This document shows, in pieces, positions 40,988 through 50,246 of a stretch of DNA of 50,485 nt. Below the pieces are notes generated by a model that had not been told where the DNA came from, did no database searches, and worked only from the letters and a program-made list of their open reading frames with translations. This DNA comes from Pseudonocardia hydrocarbonoxydans (GTDB taxonomy: Bacteria > Actinomycetota > Actinomycetes > Mycobacteriales > Pseudonocardiaceae), in NCBI RefSeq assembly GCF_006539565.1, contig NZ_BJNG01000044.1, positions 1 through 50,485 on the forward strand. The letters are read 5' to 3'. A program made the translations under genes and the position numbers. Numbering within the stretch: the first letter of the stretch is position 1; each line of letters begins with the position of its first letter.

Positions 40988-41583
40988 CGCAACCGCCCGA
41001 ACGTCACACATGCCCCGTGCCGGACGTGCACCACACGACCGACCGTCGCCGTACGCGAGCCTCCGCGTCGGCGTCGGCGTCGTCCGGACACTCCTCCTCG
41101 CAGGCGGGACGCCCCGCATCCGGGGCGGGTACGCGGGGGATGACGGCGTCCGCCGCACCGGGCCCCGGCCCGCCAGGCCCACCGGGACCCGCGGGATCGG
41201 GCCTGACGGGCGGACGCGTCGTCGGTGCGCAGCGCCCGATCCTGACCTCTGCCGAGATCGCGACCCAGCGATCGACGAACCTGAGGAGCGGGACATGTCG
41301 GTTGCCGGGCCCGACGTGGCCATGACGGCGTCGACGACCACCGCCGCACGCGGTCGTCCTCGTGGAGGGCGCGGCGACGGCGACCGGGGACCCCGGCGAA
41401 CCGGCCCGCAACGCCGCGCGCCACGGCGTTCGGGAACGCGCGGCCGGGTACGGCGCGCTCCCCGCCCGAGAGCTCGTGATCCGTGCCCGGACCACTCCGG
41501 AGCCCGTCTCCCCACGGGAGCAGGTGTCGGAGCCGGCGACGGCGCACGCTGCGCCGGGCGAGTCAACCCGTGTGGAGGAAGTC

Positions 41584-41814
41584 ATGAGCGCGCACCCGCT
41601 CGACCAGGAGTCCAGGGCGCGGCTGCGCAGCGCCGCCCACCGGGTGACCCGCATCTACCCGGGACCGGTCGGCGAGCTGCTGGAACGGGAGCTCCGGACC
41701 TGGGAGGAGTTCGGATTCCGGTTCGGCAGCGCCGGGCTCGTCGCCGCGCTGGTCGATCACGTCCTCCGGACGCCGATCGGGCAGCACGATCCCGTCCGCC
41801 CGGACGCCGCATGA
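41584..41814 (+). CDS. Small conserved hypothetical protein
   Basis: 76 residues; ATG 41584 preceded by GTGGAGGAAGTC. Helical: LDQESRARLRSAAHRVTRIYPGPVGELLERELRTWEEFGFRFG in pieces, then LVAALVDHVLRTP. YPGPVGELL looks like a conserved core of a short actinobacterial family that accompanies stress genes; function unknown. ATGA overlap with the next gene. An upstream GTG at 41362 could extend it. Confidence 0.7.
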   Translation: MSAHPLDQESRARLRSAAHRVTRIYPGPVGELLERELRTWEEFGFRFGSAGLVAALVDHVLRTPIGQHDPVRPDAA

Positions 41815-42248
41815 CCGGGCCGGAGCGGCCCGGCCGACGACCCGGGCGACCGGACGCGACACGGGCGGCGCGGCTGCGGGACAGGGGTGCGCGGAACGAG
41901 CTGTTGGCCGCTCTGACATCCGGGCCCGCCTCGGGCGGCAACGGGTTCCGCGAGGGCGCACGGGACGCGCTCCGGTGGCTCGTCGAGCGCGGCCCCGGTC
42001 CGTTGACCGGCGCCGCGGGTGGCGCCCCCGTCACGGCCACCGCGGTGGTCCGCGAGCTGGCGGCGGCCCAGGAGCTCGCGTACGGGCCGCCGTCACCCGG
42101 CCGGGACTACGCCGCCGGCCTCGAGCACGCCCTGATGTGGGCCTGTCTCGCGACGCCCGCACCACCGCCGACGAGCGCACCCGCCCGCCCGCCGTCGACG
42201 ACCCGGACCACGGACGTTCCCGTTCTGCACGAGAGGTCGAGCCGATGA
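41811..42248 (+). CDS. Hypothetical protein of the clpC operon
   Basis: 145 residues. Arg/Pro-rich N-terminus, helical middle (ARNELLAALTSG, FREGARDALRWLVERGPGPL, VVRELAAAQELAYGPPSPGRDY, LEHALMWACLATP), Pro/Thr-rich end. No recognised domain. ATGA overlaps on both sides tie its translation to the small protein before it and the Clp ATPase after it, so it may be an adaptor or regulator of the Clp ATPase (inference). Confidence 0.65.
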   Translation: MTGPERPGRRPGRPDATRAARLRDRGARNELLAALTSGPASGGNGFREGARDALRWLVERGPGPLTGAAGGAPVTATAVVRELAAAQELAYGPPSPGRDYAAGLEHALMWACLATPAPPPTSAPARPPSTTRTTDVPVLHERSSR

Positions 42249-44470
42249 CCGGCTTCACCGGCCCGGACGATCCCGACGCGTCCGACGAGTCCCTCTCCCG
42301 CTTCCTCGGATCCGGACCGGCCGGCCCCCGCGGGCCCGCGCGCCGGTTCGACCTGACCCGGCTGATGAGCGCCAAGGCCAGGGAGCTCGTGTCCGCCGCC
42401 TCGCAGCAGGCGACCGAGCGGGGCGACACCGACCTGGACTCGCTGCACCTGCTGCTCGCGGCCACCCGGCTCGAGCCCGCCCGCGAGTGGCTCGGCCGCT
42501 CCGGCGTGGACCCCGACGCCGTCGGACGGCTCCTGGACGAGCACCTGGGCCACGGCCCGCCCGGCAACGGGCCCCCGAGCCTGACCCCCGCCGCGAAGCG
42601 GGCGCTGCTCGACGCCCACCAGGTGGCCCGGTCACTCGGGTCGACCTACATGGGGCCGGAGCACATCCTGCTGGCGATCGCCGCCAACGACGAGTCCGCG
42701 GCGGGCCGGCTGCTGAACCAGGCCCGCTTCTCCCCCGGCGGCCCGTTCCCGCCGGGATACGGCCAGGGCCGGCCGGGCGGGAACCCGTCGGCTCCCCCCG
42801 AGCAGCAGGGCGGGTCGTCCACGACCCCCATGCTGGACCAGTTCGGCCAGGACCTCACCCCGGCGGCCCGCGCCGGTCGCCTCGACCCCGTCATCGGGCG
42901 CGCCGACGAGATCGAGCAGACCATCGAGGTCCTGTCGCGACGCACCAAGAACAACCCGGTGCTGATCGGTGAGGCCGGTGTCGGCAAGACCGCCGTGGTG
43001 GAGGGCATCGCCCAGCGCATCGTCGACGGCGACGTGCCCGACACCCTCGCCGGGCGCCGCGTCGTGGAGCTGCAGCTCTCGGGTGTCGTGGCGGGCACCC
43101 GCTACCGCGGCGACTTCGAGGAGCGGCTGCGCACGCTGATCGAGGAGATCCGCACCCACGCCGAGCTGTCGGACCGCTACGTCACCGACCGGTTCCTCCC
43201 GGACAAGGCCATCGACCTCATGGACCAGGCCGGCGCCCGGGTGCGGTTGCGCACGCGCACCCCGTCGAGCGACCGGCGCGGGCTGGAGCAGCGCCTGGAG
43301 CAGCTCGAACGGGACAAGGACCAGGCGGTCGCCGACGAGCAGTACGAGCTCGCGACCCAGCTGCGCGACCAGATCAACGAGGTGCGCGGCCGGCTCACCG
43401 CGCAGGACGGGCCGGCGGGAGGCGTGCCGGAGGTCGACGTCACCGACATCGCCGACGTCGTGTCGCGCTCCACCGGAATCCCGATCGCCCAGCTCACCGA
43501 GGACGAGCGCGAGCGGCTGCTGCGGCTGGAGGACGAGCTGCACGCCCGCGTCGTCGGGCAGGACGAGGCGGTGCACGCGGTCGCGGAGGCCATCCGGCGT
43601 TCGCGGGCCGGGCTCGGCGACGAGAACCGCCCCGTCGGCAGCTTCCTGTTCCTCGGGCCCACGGGCGTCGGCAAGACCGAGCTGGCGCGCGCGCTGGCCG
43701 TCGCGCTGTTCGGCGAGGAGGACCGGATGGTCCGCCTCGACATGAGCGAGTACAGCGAGCGGCACACCGTGGCGCGGATGGTCGGGGCGCCCCCCGGCTA
43801 CGTCGGTTACGGCGAGTCGGGCCAGCTCACCGAGACCGTGCGGCGGCGCCCGTACTCGGTGCTGCTGCTCGACGAGATCGAGAAGGCCCACCCGGACGTC
43901 TTCAACATCCTGCTGCAGGTGCTCGACGACGGCCGGCTGACCGACGGGCAGGGGCGCACGGTCGACTTCCGCAACACCGTGGTGATCATGACCTCGAACG
44001 TGGGATCGGAGCTGGTCACGAACCAGGGCGCCACCCTGGGCTTCGGCAGCACGCGGGGCCGCGACACCGACGCCTCGATGCGGGACGCGATCATGCCGCG
44101 GCTGCGCGAGACGTTCCGGCCGGAGTTCCTCAACCGCGTCGACGAGATCATCGTCTTCCGCCGGCTCGACACCGCGCAGCTCACGACGATCACCGAGCTC
44201 CTGCTGGACGAGACCCGCCGCCGCCTCGAGGCCCAGGGCGTCACCGTCGAGTTCACGAGGGCGGCGGTGGAGCGGATCGCCGAGCTGGGCTACCAGCCCG
44301 AGTTCGGTGCCCGGCCACTGCGGCGCACCATCCAGCGCGAGGTGGACAACCGCCTGTCCACTCTCCTGCTCGCCGGCGACCTGACGCCCGGCCGCCACGT
44401 CCGGGTGCACGTCACCCACGGGGAGCTGGAGGTACGGGTGGAGGACCCGGCTCCCGCCGGCGTGGGCTGA
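42245..44470 (+). CDS. Clp ATPase (ClpC type) with first AAA domain missing its Walker-B half
   Basis: 741 residues, about 110 shorter than ClpC relatives. Clp-N repeats at 38-165, a Gly/Pro-rich linker (166-195), AAA-1 with Walker A GEAGVGKT (242-249) and pore segment [12 protein letters not shown] (284-295). Then EEIRTH joins directly to [20 protein letters not shown] at residue 305/306 (about 43159), skipping the IDELH Walker B, sensor 1 and arginine finger. The UVR-like coiled middle (343-385) and AAA-2 (GPTGVGKT 471-478, [23 protein letters not shown]) are intact. It should still unfold proteins through AAA-2; AAA-1 can bind but probably not hydrolyse ATP. Translated in an ATGA-linked trio. 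Confidence 0.88.
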   Translation: MTGFTGPDDPDASDESLSRFLGSGPAGPRGPARRFDLTRLMSAKARELVSAASQQATERGDTDLDSLHLLLAATRLEPAREWLGRSGVDPDAVGRLLDEHLGHGPPGNGPPSLTPAAKRALLDAHQVARSLGSTYMGPEHILLAIAANDESAAGRLLNQARFSPGGPFPPGYGQGRPGGNPSAPPEQQGGSSTTPMLDQFGQDLTPAARAGRLDPVIGRADEIEQTIEVLSRRTKNNPVLIGEAGVGKTAVVEGIAQRIVDGDVPDTLAGRRVVELQLSGVVAGTRYRGDFEERLRTLIEEIRTHAELSDRYVTDRFLPDKAIDLMDQAGARVRLRTRTPSSDRRGLEQRLEQLERDKDQAVADEQYELATQLRDQINEVRGRLTAQDGPAGGVPEVDVTDIADVVSRSTGIPIAQLTEDERERLLRLEDELHARVVGQDEAVHAVAEAIRRSRAGLGDENRPVGSFLFLGPTGVGKTELARALAVALFGEEDRMVRLDMSEYSERHTVARMVGAPPGYVGYGESGQLTETVRRRPYSVLLLDEIEKAHPDVFNILLQVLDDGRLTDGQGRTVDFRNTVVIMTSNVGSELVTNQGATLGFGSTRGRDTDASMRDAIMPRLRETFRPEFLNRVDEIIVFRRLDTAQLTTITELLLDETRRRLEAQGVTVEFTRAAVERIAELGYQPEFGARPLRRTIQREVDNRLSTLLLAGDLTPGRHVRVHVTHGELEVRVEDPAPAGVG

Positions 44471-44538
44471 GGGCGGCGGGAACGCCCGGTCCGGCAGCCG
44501 GTCGTCGGCGATGCCCCCGAACGAGTCACGTCAACGGC

Positions 44539-45774
44539 TCATGCCATACCCGACGCCGCGAGCGGGTCGTATCCCGCGGCGGTGAAGAGTGTCTGGACCT
44601 GCCGACGCCGCACGCCGATGTTCGACCCTTCGATCACGGGGTAGGCCAGTGCCTCGTCGAGGTAGCGCATCAGCGGGAAGTCGGTGTCGTAGGCGGAGAC
44701 ACCGACGACGCGGATCAGGTCGTTGATCACGGCGACCGCGGTCTCGGATCCGAAGATCTTGGCGTGCAGGGCCCATTCGAGCCCGTGGGGGTCGCCCGAC
44801 AGCGCCGCATCGAGGCCACGCCACGCCACCAGCCGCGCGGCCTCGATCCGCGCCTTGGCGTCGGCGAGGACATCGGACACGGCCTGATGTTCGATAATGG
44901 GGACGGCGCCACCGCGATGCTCGGTCGTCGCGAACCGGTAGGCGACGTCGAAGGCCTGGCGCATGGCCGCCACGGAGAAGGTGCCGATCGAGGCGCCACT
45001 GCCGACGAACGCGTTACGCGTAAGTTCGACGCCCTGCCCCTCGGCGCCGAGGAGATTCGCTCTCGGGACCCGCACGTCGCGCAGCCGGATCCGGGCGGTC
45101 AGGCAGCCACGCAGGCCGGGCAGGTCGTAGAGGTGCTCGACGTCGATGTGGCCGGCGAGGTGCTCGCGCTCGGCGACGATCAGCGACACCCCACCGGGAG
45201 CTCGGCAGACGACGGTCATGATGTCCGGGCCGTCACCGTCCCACCCGGGCAGGTGCGAGGCCCACGCCTTCCGGCCGTTGATGACGTAGTGGTCGCCGTC
45301 CTGCTCCGCGGTGGTGCGGGTGCCCTCGGCGGGCGTCGGTGCGTCGAAGTTGGCGCTGCCACCGGGCTCGGAGTACGCCATCGCAGCGACCGGGGTGCCG
45401 GTGTCGGCGAGGAACGGAGCGACGAAGCGCCGGATCTGCTCCGGCGTGCCGACCTGGTAGACCGGCACCAGCGCGATCAGCGGGCCGGCCATGGAGATCA
45501 CGAAATCCGGGCTGTGCGACGCCCACTCCTCGATCAGGATCGCTGCGTCGACCCCGCTGCCCGCGGCGCCGCCGAACGGGACCGGGATCAGCCCCTTGAG
45601 GAAGCCGGCCTCGACGGCGGTCCGGAACGCGGGCCGGGCCAACTCGGCCCGGCGGGCCGGATCCGGCTCGGCCCGGACGGCCTCGGCGAGGTCGCGCAGG
45701 TGCGCCTCGGCGAACTGGCGCGCCACCTTCTTGAGCTGCTCCTGTTCGGGGGAGAGCGAGAACGACACCGCCAC
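44539..45774 (-). CDS. Acyl-CoA dehydrogenase
   Basis: 411 residues, full three-domain layout. FAD-binding AYSEPGGSANFDAPT and INGRKAWASHLPGWDGDGPD in pieces. C-domain: KIFGSETAVAVINDLIRVVG and YPVIEGSNIGVRRRQVQTLF, with E382 in the catalytic-base position (IEGSN for the usual YEGTN). It would oxidise an acyl-CoA at the alpha,beta bond. It shares its C-domain pattern with the dehydrogenase at 48845-50095, so the two are paralogues. Upstream lies an AraC regulator on the same strand. Confidence 0.92.
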   Translation of the reverse strand: MAVSFSLSPEQEQLKKVARQFAEAHLRDLAEAVRAEPDPARRAELARPAFRTAVEAGFLKGLIPVPFGGAAGSGVDAAILIEEWASHSPDFVISMAGPLIALVPVYQVGTPEQIRRFVAPFLADTGTPVAAMAYSEPGGSANFDAPTPAEGTRTTAEQDGDHYVINGRKAWASHLPGWDGDGPDIMTVVCRAPGGVSLIVAEREHLAGHIDVEHLYDLPGLRGCLTARIRLRDVRVPRANLLGAEGQGVELTRNAFVGSGASIGTFSVAAMRQAFDVAYRFATTEHRGGAVPIIEHQAVSDVLADAKARIEAARLVAWRGLDAALSGDPHGLEWALHAKIFGSETAVAVINDLIRVVGVSAYDTDFPLMRYLDEALAYPVIEGSNIGVRRRQVQTLFTAAGYDPLAASGMA

Positions 45775-45840
45775 GGGAGCCTCCGTCTGTGGTCCTGACC
45801 TGTCACGGCCAGGATCCCCGGGGACGCCGCGGACGTCTGT

Positions 45841-46806
45841 TCAGTTCGTGCCGGGATCCTGTGCACGACGTGCAGGGATCCGCCGGGCGGCACGGACCTC
45901 GCTCGGTGTCCGTCCGAACTCGCGACGGAACGCCCGGCTGAACGACGCCGGCCCGTCGAACCCGACCGACGCCGCGATCTCGGTGATCGTCGACGGTCCG
46001 CGGTCGCCGGCGAGCACGGCCGCGGCGCGCTCCAGCCTGCGACGTCGCAGCAGCGCGGCGAAGGACTCGCCGCCGGCGCTGACCGCCGCGTGCAGCGTCC
46101 GCGGCGAGACACCCAGCATCCGGCTGGCGCTCGTGACACTCATCGTGCTGTCGGACAGCCACGTGTCGATCCGGCGCAGGATCTCGGCCCGCACCACCGC
46201 GTGGTGGTCCCCGGGAGGCGGGGTGCGCTCGGCAGCAGCGGCGCAGAGGGCAGCGGCCAGCGACTGCTCGACATCCAGAGCCGCCGGGCCGATCGTCGCG
46301 TCGAGGTCCCACATCGCCGACATCACCGCCGACACGACAGCACCTGCCCCACGCGCATCCCAGCAGCCGGCGGTCTGCCGCCGCACGGAGTCCAGACGTC
46401 CGCCGAGGAGATCGTGCGGGATCCGGTAGGAGACCATCGCCCATGGCCGGTCGAAGTCGAACCGGTACGGATCGGCGGTGTCGACCACGGTGAACTGACC
46501 GGGCCGGACCAGCGACCCTCGCCCACCCTGCTCCACGGCGCAGGTCCCGGCGGTCTGCAGATTGACGAACACGTACTCGCCGTCGGTACGGGCCACCTCG
46601 GCGGGGCCGTGCGTCGTCCGCTGCGGTTGGGAATCGATGCGGGCCCGGACCGTCCGGGCGAGCGGGCGGGTCTCGACGCGACTGGAGAAGCCGTCACCGG
46701 GCCGGCTCCGGGAAGGTGTCAGCGGGACGAACGCCTCGCAGATGACCTCGCGCCAGAACCCGAACTGCTCCCGGGCCGGGCGGGCCGCCACGTCCCACAC
46801 CGTCAT
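45841..46806 (-). CDS. AraC-family regulator
   Basis: 321 residues; ATG 46806 preceded by GGAGG. N-terminal AraC-binding-like domain (MTVWDVAARPAREQFGFWREVICEAF in two parts, then a beta-rich part with GTCAVEQGGRGSLVRPGQFTVVD). C-terminal double HTH: SVTSASRMLGVSPRTLHAAV and ITEIAASVGFDGPASFSRAFRREFGRTPSEVR. Probably controls the flanking acyl-CoA dehydrogenase genes. It is divergent from a second AraC regulator with 228 nt between starts. Confidence 0.9.
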   Translation of the reverse strand: MTVWDVAARPAREQFGFWREVICEAFVPLTPSRSRPGDGFSSRVETRPLARTVRARIDSQPQRTTHGPAEVARTDGEYVFVNLQTAGTCAVEQGGRGSLVRPGQFTVVDTADPYRFDFDRPWAMVSYRIPHDLLGGRLDSVRRQTAGCWDARGAGAVVSAVMSAMWDLDATIGPAALDVEQSLAAALCAAAAERTPPPGDHHAVVRAEILRRIDTWLSDSTMSVTSASRMLGVSPRTLHAAVSAGGESFAALLRRRRLERAAAVLAGDRGPSTITEIAASVGFDGPASFSRAFRREFGRTPSEVRAARRIPARRAQDPGTN

Positions 46807-46967
46807 GCCGCACCTCCAGGAGGAGTAAGGGTGCGAGCAGTTCCGGGTCGGGGTCAAGCGCTCGCCGACCTGTGGATGCGGAGTGGTCCGAACCGTCGAC
46901 GTGTCGGCGACGCGTCCACGCGTGATGCACAAAGCGGCGTTCGTCGGTACCGGAAGTGGCGTCCCCG

Positions 46968-46983
46968 GGTGGTCGCGACCACC
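46968..46983. promoter_or_regulatory. Perfect 16-bp palindrome between the two araC genes
   Basis: GGTGGTCGCGACCACC, 8+8 with no spacer, 52-67 nt upstream of the plus-strand araC start. A strong operator candidate for autoregulation. Confidence 0.45.
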
Positions 46984-46991
46984 TACAGTCC

Positions 46992-47006
46992 TCGGCCATG
47001 GGCCGA
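46992..47006. promoter_or_regulatory. Palindrome TCGGCC-ATG-GGCCGA
   Basis: Perfect 6+3+6 inverted repeat 9 nt after the 16-bp palindrome and 29 nt before the plus-strand araC start. May be a second operator or leader hairpin. Confidence 0.3.
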
Positions 47007-47034
47007 TGAGGCCCGGGGATCAGGGAGGTGGCCG

Positions 47035-48057
47035 ATGGGCCCACATCGTCCCCTGGTGTCGGTGGCACCGACGCAACGCCTCGTCGCGTCGGCCGAGACG
47101 GGCGACGGGGAACGGTTCGCGACGCTCCTGGCGGAGGCGTCGGCCCCGGTCCGGGTCCGCCCGCTGGCCGACCGCGCGTTCCACAGCGCGGTGCGGAGCG
47201 CCATCGCCGGTGACGTCCGGGTCTCGGTGATGAGCGGCAGCCCGTGCGTCGTCACCCGGGGGGTCGACCTGATCGGACCCGAGGATCCCGCGCTGCTGGT
47301 CGTCGCACTACCGCGGAGCGGACGCGCCGTCGTGGAGCAGGACGGACGTCAGTGCATGGTCGAGCCGGGCAGTCTGGTCAACTACGTCACCTCCCGGCCG
47401 TACGAAGTCGCGTTCTGGGAGCCCTACGAGATGGTCGCCGTGACGCTGCCCCTGGCAGCGCTGGGCTCGCACGCCGACACCCTCCGGGGTCGTACAGCCG
47501 TCGCGGTCGCCACCGACAGGGGACCCCGGGACGTCGTGGCGACGCTGTTCGCCACCCTTGCGGCGAAGATCGACGACTGCACCGCGGGCGACGCCAGCTG
47601 CAGCAAGGAGTACCTCGCGGACGCGATCGTCTCCCTGGCGATCGCCGAGCTGGTCGACATCCCGTCGCGGGGAGCGGGTGACGATCTCGCCGACCGCGTA
47701 CTCGCACACTGCCTCGCGCGCCTGTCCGATCCCGGCCTCACCGTCGAGTCGGTCGCTCGGCTGCACGCCGTGTCGGTGCGCTACCTGCACAAGGTCCTCG
47801 AACCGCGGGGAATCACGCTGTCCGCCTGGATCAGGACGCAGCGGCTGGAGCGGATCTGCCGCGATCTCGCCGACGAGTCGTTGCGGGGACGCACCGTCGC
47901 CGCCATCGCGTCACGGTGGGGCATGACCGACGCGGGACATCTGAGCCGCGCGCTCAAGGCGGAGTTCGGCCTGACCGCCACCGAGATCCGCCGGTCAGGT
48001 CGTCGCGACCGCTCGGCGTCCCGTCCGTCGGCAGCATCCGACGCGATGAGCGGCTGA
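47035..48057 (+). CDS. AraC-family regulator with AraC_binding_2-type sensor domain
   Basis: 340 residues; ATG 47035 follows GGGAGGTG. Sensor domain: LLAEASAPVRVRPLADRAFHSAV, ALLVVALPRSGRAVVEQDGRQC, PGSLVNYVTSRPYEVAFWEPYEMVAVTLPL. HTH domain: LTVESVARLHAVSVRYLHKVLEPRGITLSAW, then TVAAIASRWGMTDAGHLSRALKAEFGLTATEIRR. Precedes the SDR/dehydrogenase pair, 68 nt ahead of the SDR start, and most likely regulates it. Confidence 0.9.
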   Translation: MGPHRPLVSVAPTQRLVASAETGDGERFATLLAEASAPVRVRPLADRAFHSAVRSAIAGDVRVSVMSGSPCVVTRGVDLIGPEDPALLVVALPRSGRAVVEQDGRQCMVEPGSLVNYVTSRPYEVAFWEPYEMVAVTLPLAALGSHADTLRGRTAVAVATDRGPRDVVATLFATLAAKIDDCTAGDASCSKEYLADAIVSLAIAELVDIPSRGAGDDLADRVLAHCLARLSDPGLTVESVARLHAVSVRYLHKVLEPRGITLSAWIRTQRLERICRDLADESLRGRTVAAIASRWGMTDAGHLSRALKAEFGLTATEIRRSGRRDRSASRPSAASDAMSG

Positions 48058-48125
48058 TCGATCACTTCCCCGGACAGGGAGAGATCACCACAACCCGAGA
48101 GTCCATTGTGGACAAGGAGGCAGGC

Positions 48126-48839
48126 ATGACCTCGACCGAGCAGAAGGTCGCGATCGTCACCGGCGCGTCTCGCGGTATCGGGGCCGGCGTCGTGGAGGGC
48201 TACCGCACACACGGGTACGCCGTCGTCGCGACATCCCGTTCGATCACGGCACCGGACGACCCGCTGGTGCTCACGGTCGCCGGCGACCTCGCCGAGCCCG
48301 AGACCGCCGGCCGCGTCGTCGACGCGGCCCTGGAGCGCTTCGGCCGGGTGGACACGCTGGTCAACAACGCCGGCGTCTTCATCGCCAAGCCGTTCACCGC
48401 CTACTCCGACGAGGACTTCACCTCGACCGTCGGACTCAACCTCGCCGGGTTCTTCCGCATCACCCAGCGGGCGGTGGCGGCGATGGTCGAGCGCGGCTCG
48501 GGACACGTCGTGACGGTCACGACCTCCCTGGTCGATCACGCGCTGAGAGCGGTGCCGTCGGTCCTCGCGTCGCTGACCAAGGGTGGCCTGGACGCCGCGA
48601 CGCGATCGCTCGCCATCGAGCTCGCCGCTTCCGGGATCCGGGTCAATGCCGTGTCGCCGGGCATCATCAAGACCCCGATGCACCCCGTGGAGGCCCACGG
48701 CGCGTACGCCGGCCTGCACCCGATGGGGCGGATGGGTGAGATCGAGGAGATCGTCCACGGGGTGCTCTACCTCGAGACCGCGGCCTTCGTCACCGGTGAG
48801 ACGCTGCACGTCGACGGCGGCCAGAGCGCGGGGCACTGA
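48126..48839 (+). CDS. SDR-family protein lacking the catalytic Tyr
   Basis: 237 residues; ATG 48126 follows AAGGAGGCAGG. TGASRGIG (12-19) binds NAD(P), NNAG is at 80-83, Ser134 sits in VTTSLVD and Lys152 in LTKGGL. The Tyr expected four before the Lys is Ala148 (LASLTKGGLDAATRSLAIE in two parts). Ends with TGETLHVDGGQSAGH. ASLTKGG-type members exist, but the missing proton donor makes ordinary reductase activity uncertain. The next gene starts 5 nt after its stop. Confidence 0.88.
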   Translation: MTSTEQKVAIVTGASRGIGAGVVEGYRTHGYAVVATSRSITAPDDPLVLTVAGDLAEPETAGRVVDAALERFGRVDTLVNNAGVFIAKPFTAYSDEDFTSTVGLNLAGFFRITQRAVAAMVERGSGHVVTVTTSLVDHALRAVPSVLASLTKGGLDAATRSLAIELAASGIRVNAVSPGIIKTPMHPVEAHGAYAGLHPMGRMGEIEEIVHGVLYLETAAFVTGETLHVDGGQSAGH

Positions 48840-48844
48840 TCGGC

Positions 48845-50095
48845 ATGTCCGGCGACACCGCGCTGCTCGCCGAGCAGAAGGCGCTGCGCGCCACCGCCCG
48901 CGAGTTCGCCCGGGACGTCCTCGCGCAGGTGCACGAGGCGACCGATCCGCTGCCCACACCGACCGAGCGGTACCGCGCGACGCGGCCGTTCTACGAACAG
49001 ATGGTCGCGGCCGGCTTCCTCCGCCGTCTCGTCCCGCGCGCGCTCGGCGGGGACGGCACCGGAGCCTCGACGACCGCGGTCCTGGCCGAGGAACTGGTCG
49101 CGGGCAGTCCGAGCGTCGCCCTCCACCTGTTCTCCACCGGGCTGGGGCTCACACCCCTGCTGCGTGCGGGCAGTGCGGACCAGCGAGAGCGGTTCCTGCC
49201 GCCCTTCCTCGCGACGTCCGGCGCGCCCCTCGCCTCGCTGGCCCTGAGCGAGCCCGGTGGGACGGCCAACCTCGACGAGGTCGACCCCGCGACCGGCGAG
49301 GACGTCGGGCTGCAGACGATCGCTCGCCGGGACGGCGAGGACTGGGTCGTCAACGGGCGCAAGCACTGGGTGTCACATGCCACCGGGTGGAACGGCACCG
49401 GGCCCGACCTGATGTCGATCGTGTGTCGCGCGAACGACGACCCCGATCCGCGCTCGTCGCTGGCCGTGGTCCTGGTACCCGGCCCGATCGACGGGTTGCG
49501 GATCGATGCCCTCATCGACCCGCTCGGTCATCGCGCGCACCTGCTCCCCCGGTTGTCCCTCGTCGACGTACGGACGCCGGCCGCGAACCTCCTCGGTCGG
49601 GTCGGGGACGGCCTGGGCATCGTCCACGCCTCGTTCGGAGGCGCCCTGATCGGCGCGTGCGCGACCGGTGTCCTGCGGGTCGCCTTCGACGCCGCGCTCC
49701 GCTTCGCCCGCAGCGATCGCCGCGGTGGCCGGGTCCCGGTCATCGGGCACCAGGGCGTCGGATTCCTCCTGGCCGACGTGAAGACCCGCATCGAGGCCGT
49801 CCGCAGCCTCACCTACCGGGCCTGCGCCGCCATCGACGACGGCTCGCCCGGGGCGGAGGAACTGTCGGTGCACGCCAAGGTGTTCGGATCGGAGTCGGCG
49901 GTCCAGTGCCTCGTCGATCTCATGCGTGTGGTCGGGGTGGAGGCCTACGGGCACCACCTGCCACTCGCGGGACTGATCCAGGACGCCCTCGCCTACCCGT
50001 TGTTCAGCGGCGGCAACATCGCCTTTCGTCGCCGTCGGCTGCACACCCTGCTCGCCGATCCTGAGTACGACCCGTGGAGCACGGTCGGCACCTGA
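48845..50095 (+). CDS. Acyl-CoA dehydrogenase-like flavoprotein without the catalytic Glu
   Basis: 416 residues; co-transcribed with the SDR (5-nt gap). Flavin/substrate parts: LALSEPGGTANLDEVD, NGRKHWVSHATGWNGTGPDLMS, RGGRVPVIGHQGVGFLLADVK. In the C-domain YPLFSGGNIAFRRRRLHTLL replaces the IEGSN form of its paralogue at 44539-45774, so S388 (codon 50006-50008) stands where the catalytic Glu should be. It may be an oxidase or monooxygenase-like member, a redox sensor, or have moved its base elsewhere. No membrane segment. Confidence 0.88.
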   Translation: MSGDTALLAEQKALRATAREFARDVLAQVHEATDPLPTPTERYRATRPFYEQMVAAGFLRRLVPRALGGDGTGASTTAVLAEELVAGSPSVALHLFSTGLGLTPLLRAGSADQRERFLPPFLATSGAPLASLALSEPGGTANLDEVDPATGEDVGLQTIARRDGEDWVVNGRKHWVSHATGWNGTGPDLMSIVCRANDDPDPRSSLAVVLVPGPIDGLRIDALIDPLGHRAHLLPRLSLVDVRTPAANLLGRVGDGLGIVHASFGGALIGACATGVLRVAFDAALRFARSDRRGGRVPVIGHQGVGFLLADVKTRIEAVRSLTYRACAAIDDGSPGAEELSVHAKVFGSESAVQCLVDLMRVVGVEAYGHHLPLAGLIQDALAYPLFSGGNIAFRRRRLHTLLADPEYDPWSTVGT

Positions 50096-50210
50096 CCGGC
50101 GTGGACCGATCGCCGCCACCGTCCAGATCGTCCGGCAGTAGAAGCGACGGCATGTCGTTGCCGGTGGACGCACGACCTGCACGTGATCATGGGGCTGCTC
50201 GACGACGCTC

Positions 50211-50226
50211 GTGGTCAGAGATCAAC
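50211..50226 (+). repeat. 16-mer repeat copy A (possible integrase arm site)
   Basis: GTGGTCAGAGATCAAC, identical to the copy at 50440-50455 except one base. It lies 61 nt before the tRNA-like core. Confidence 0.5.
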
Positions 50227-50246
50227 CAACAGACCCAGGAAAAGAT

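Larger units (their letters stand above)
40886..41583. other. Divergent intergenic region narK / small-protein-clpC operon
   Basis: 698 nt. It holds two inverted repeats (40922-40939, 40944-40958) and a DosR-like box (40973-40987) on the narK side. On the right, GAGGAGCGGGAC precedes ATG 41295, and from GTG 41362 a frame with coding-like GC3 runs into the 41584 gene (74 extra residues). I cannot decide whether that part is translated. No recognisable domain. Confidence 0.5.

Noticed and set aside
41295..42248. One 317-codon gene from ATG 41295 (good ribosome site) to 42248
   Set aside because: The frame between about 41350 and 41810 has poor third-position GC and overlaps the 76-residue gene; the 41811 ATG with ATGA coupling fits better. 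Kept only as a note.
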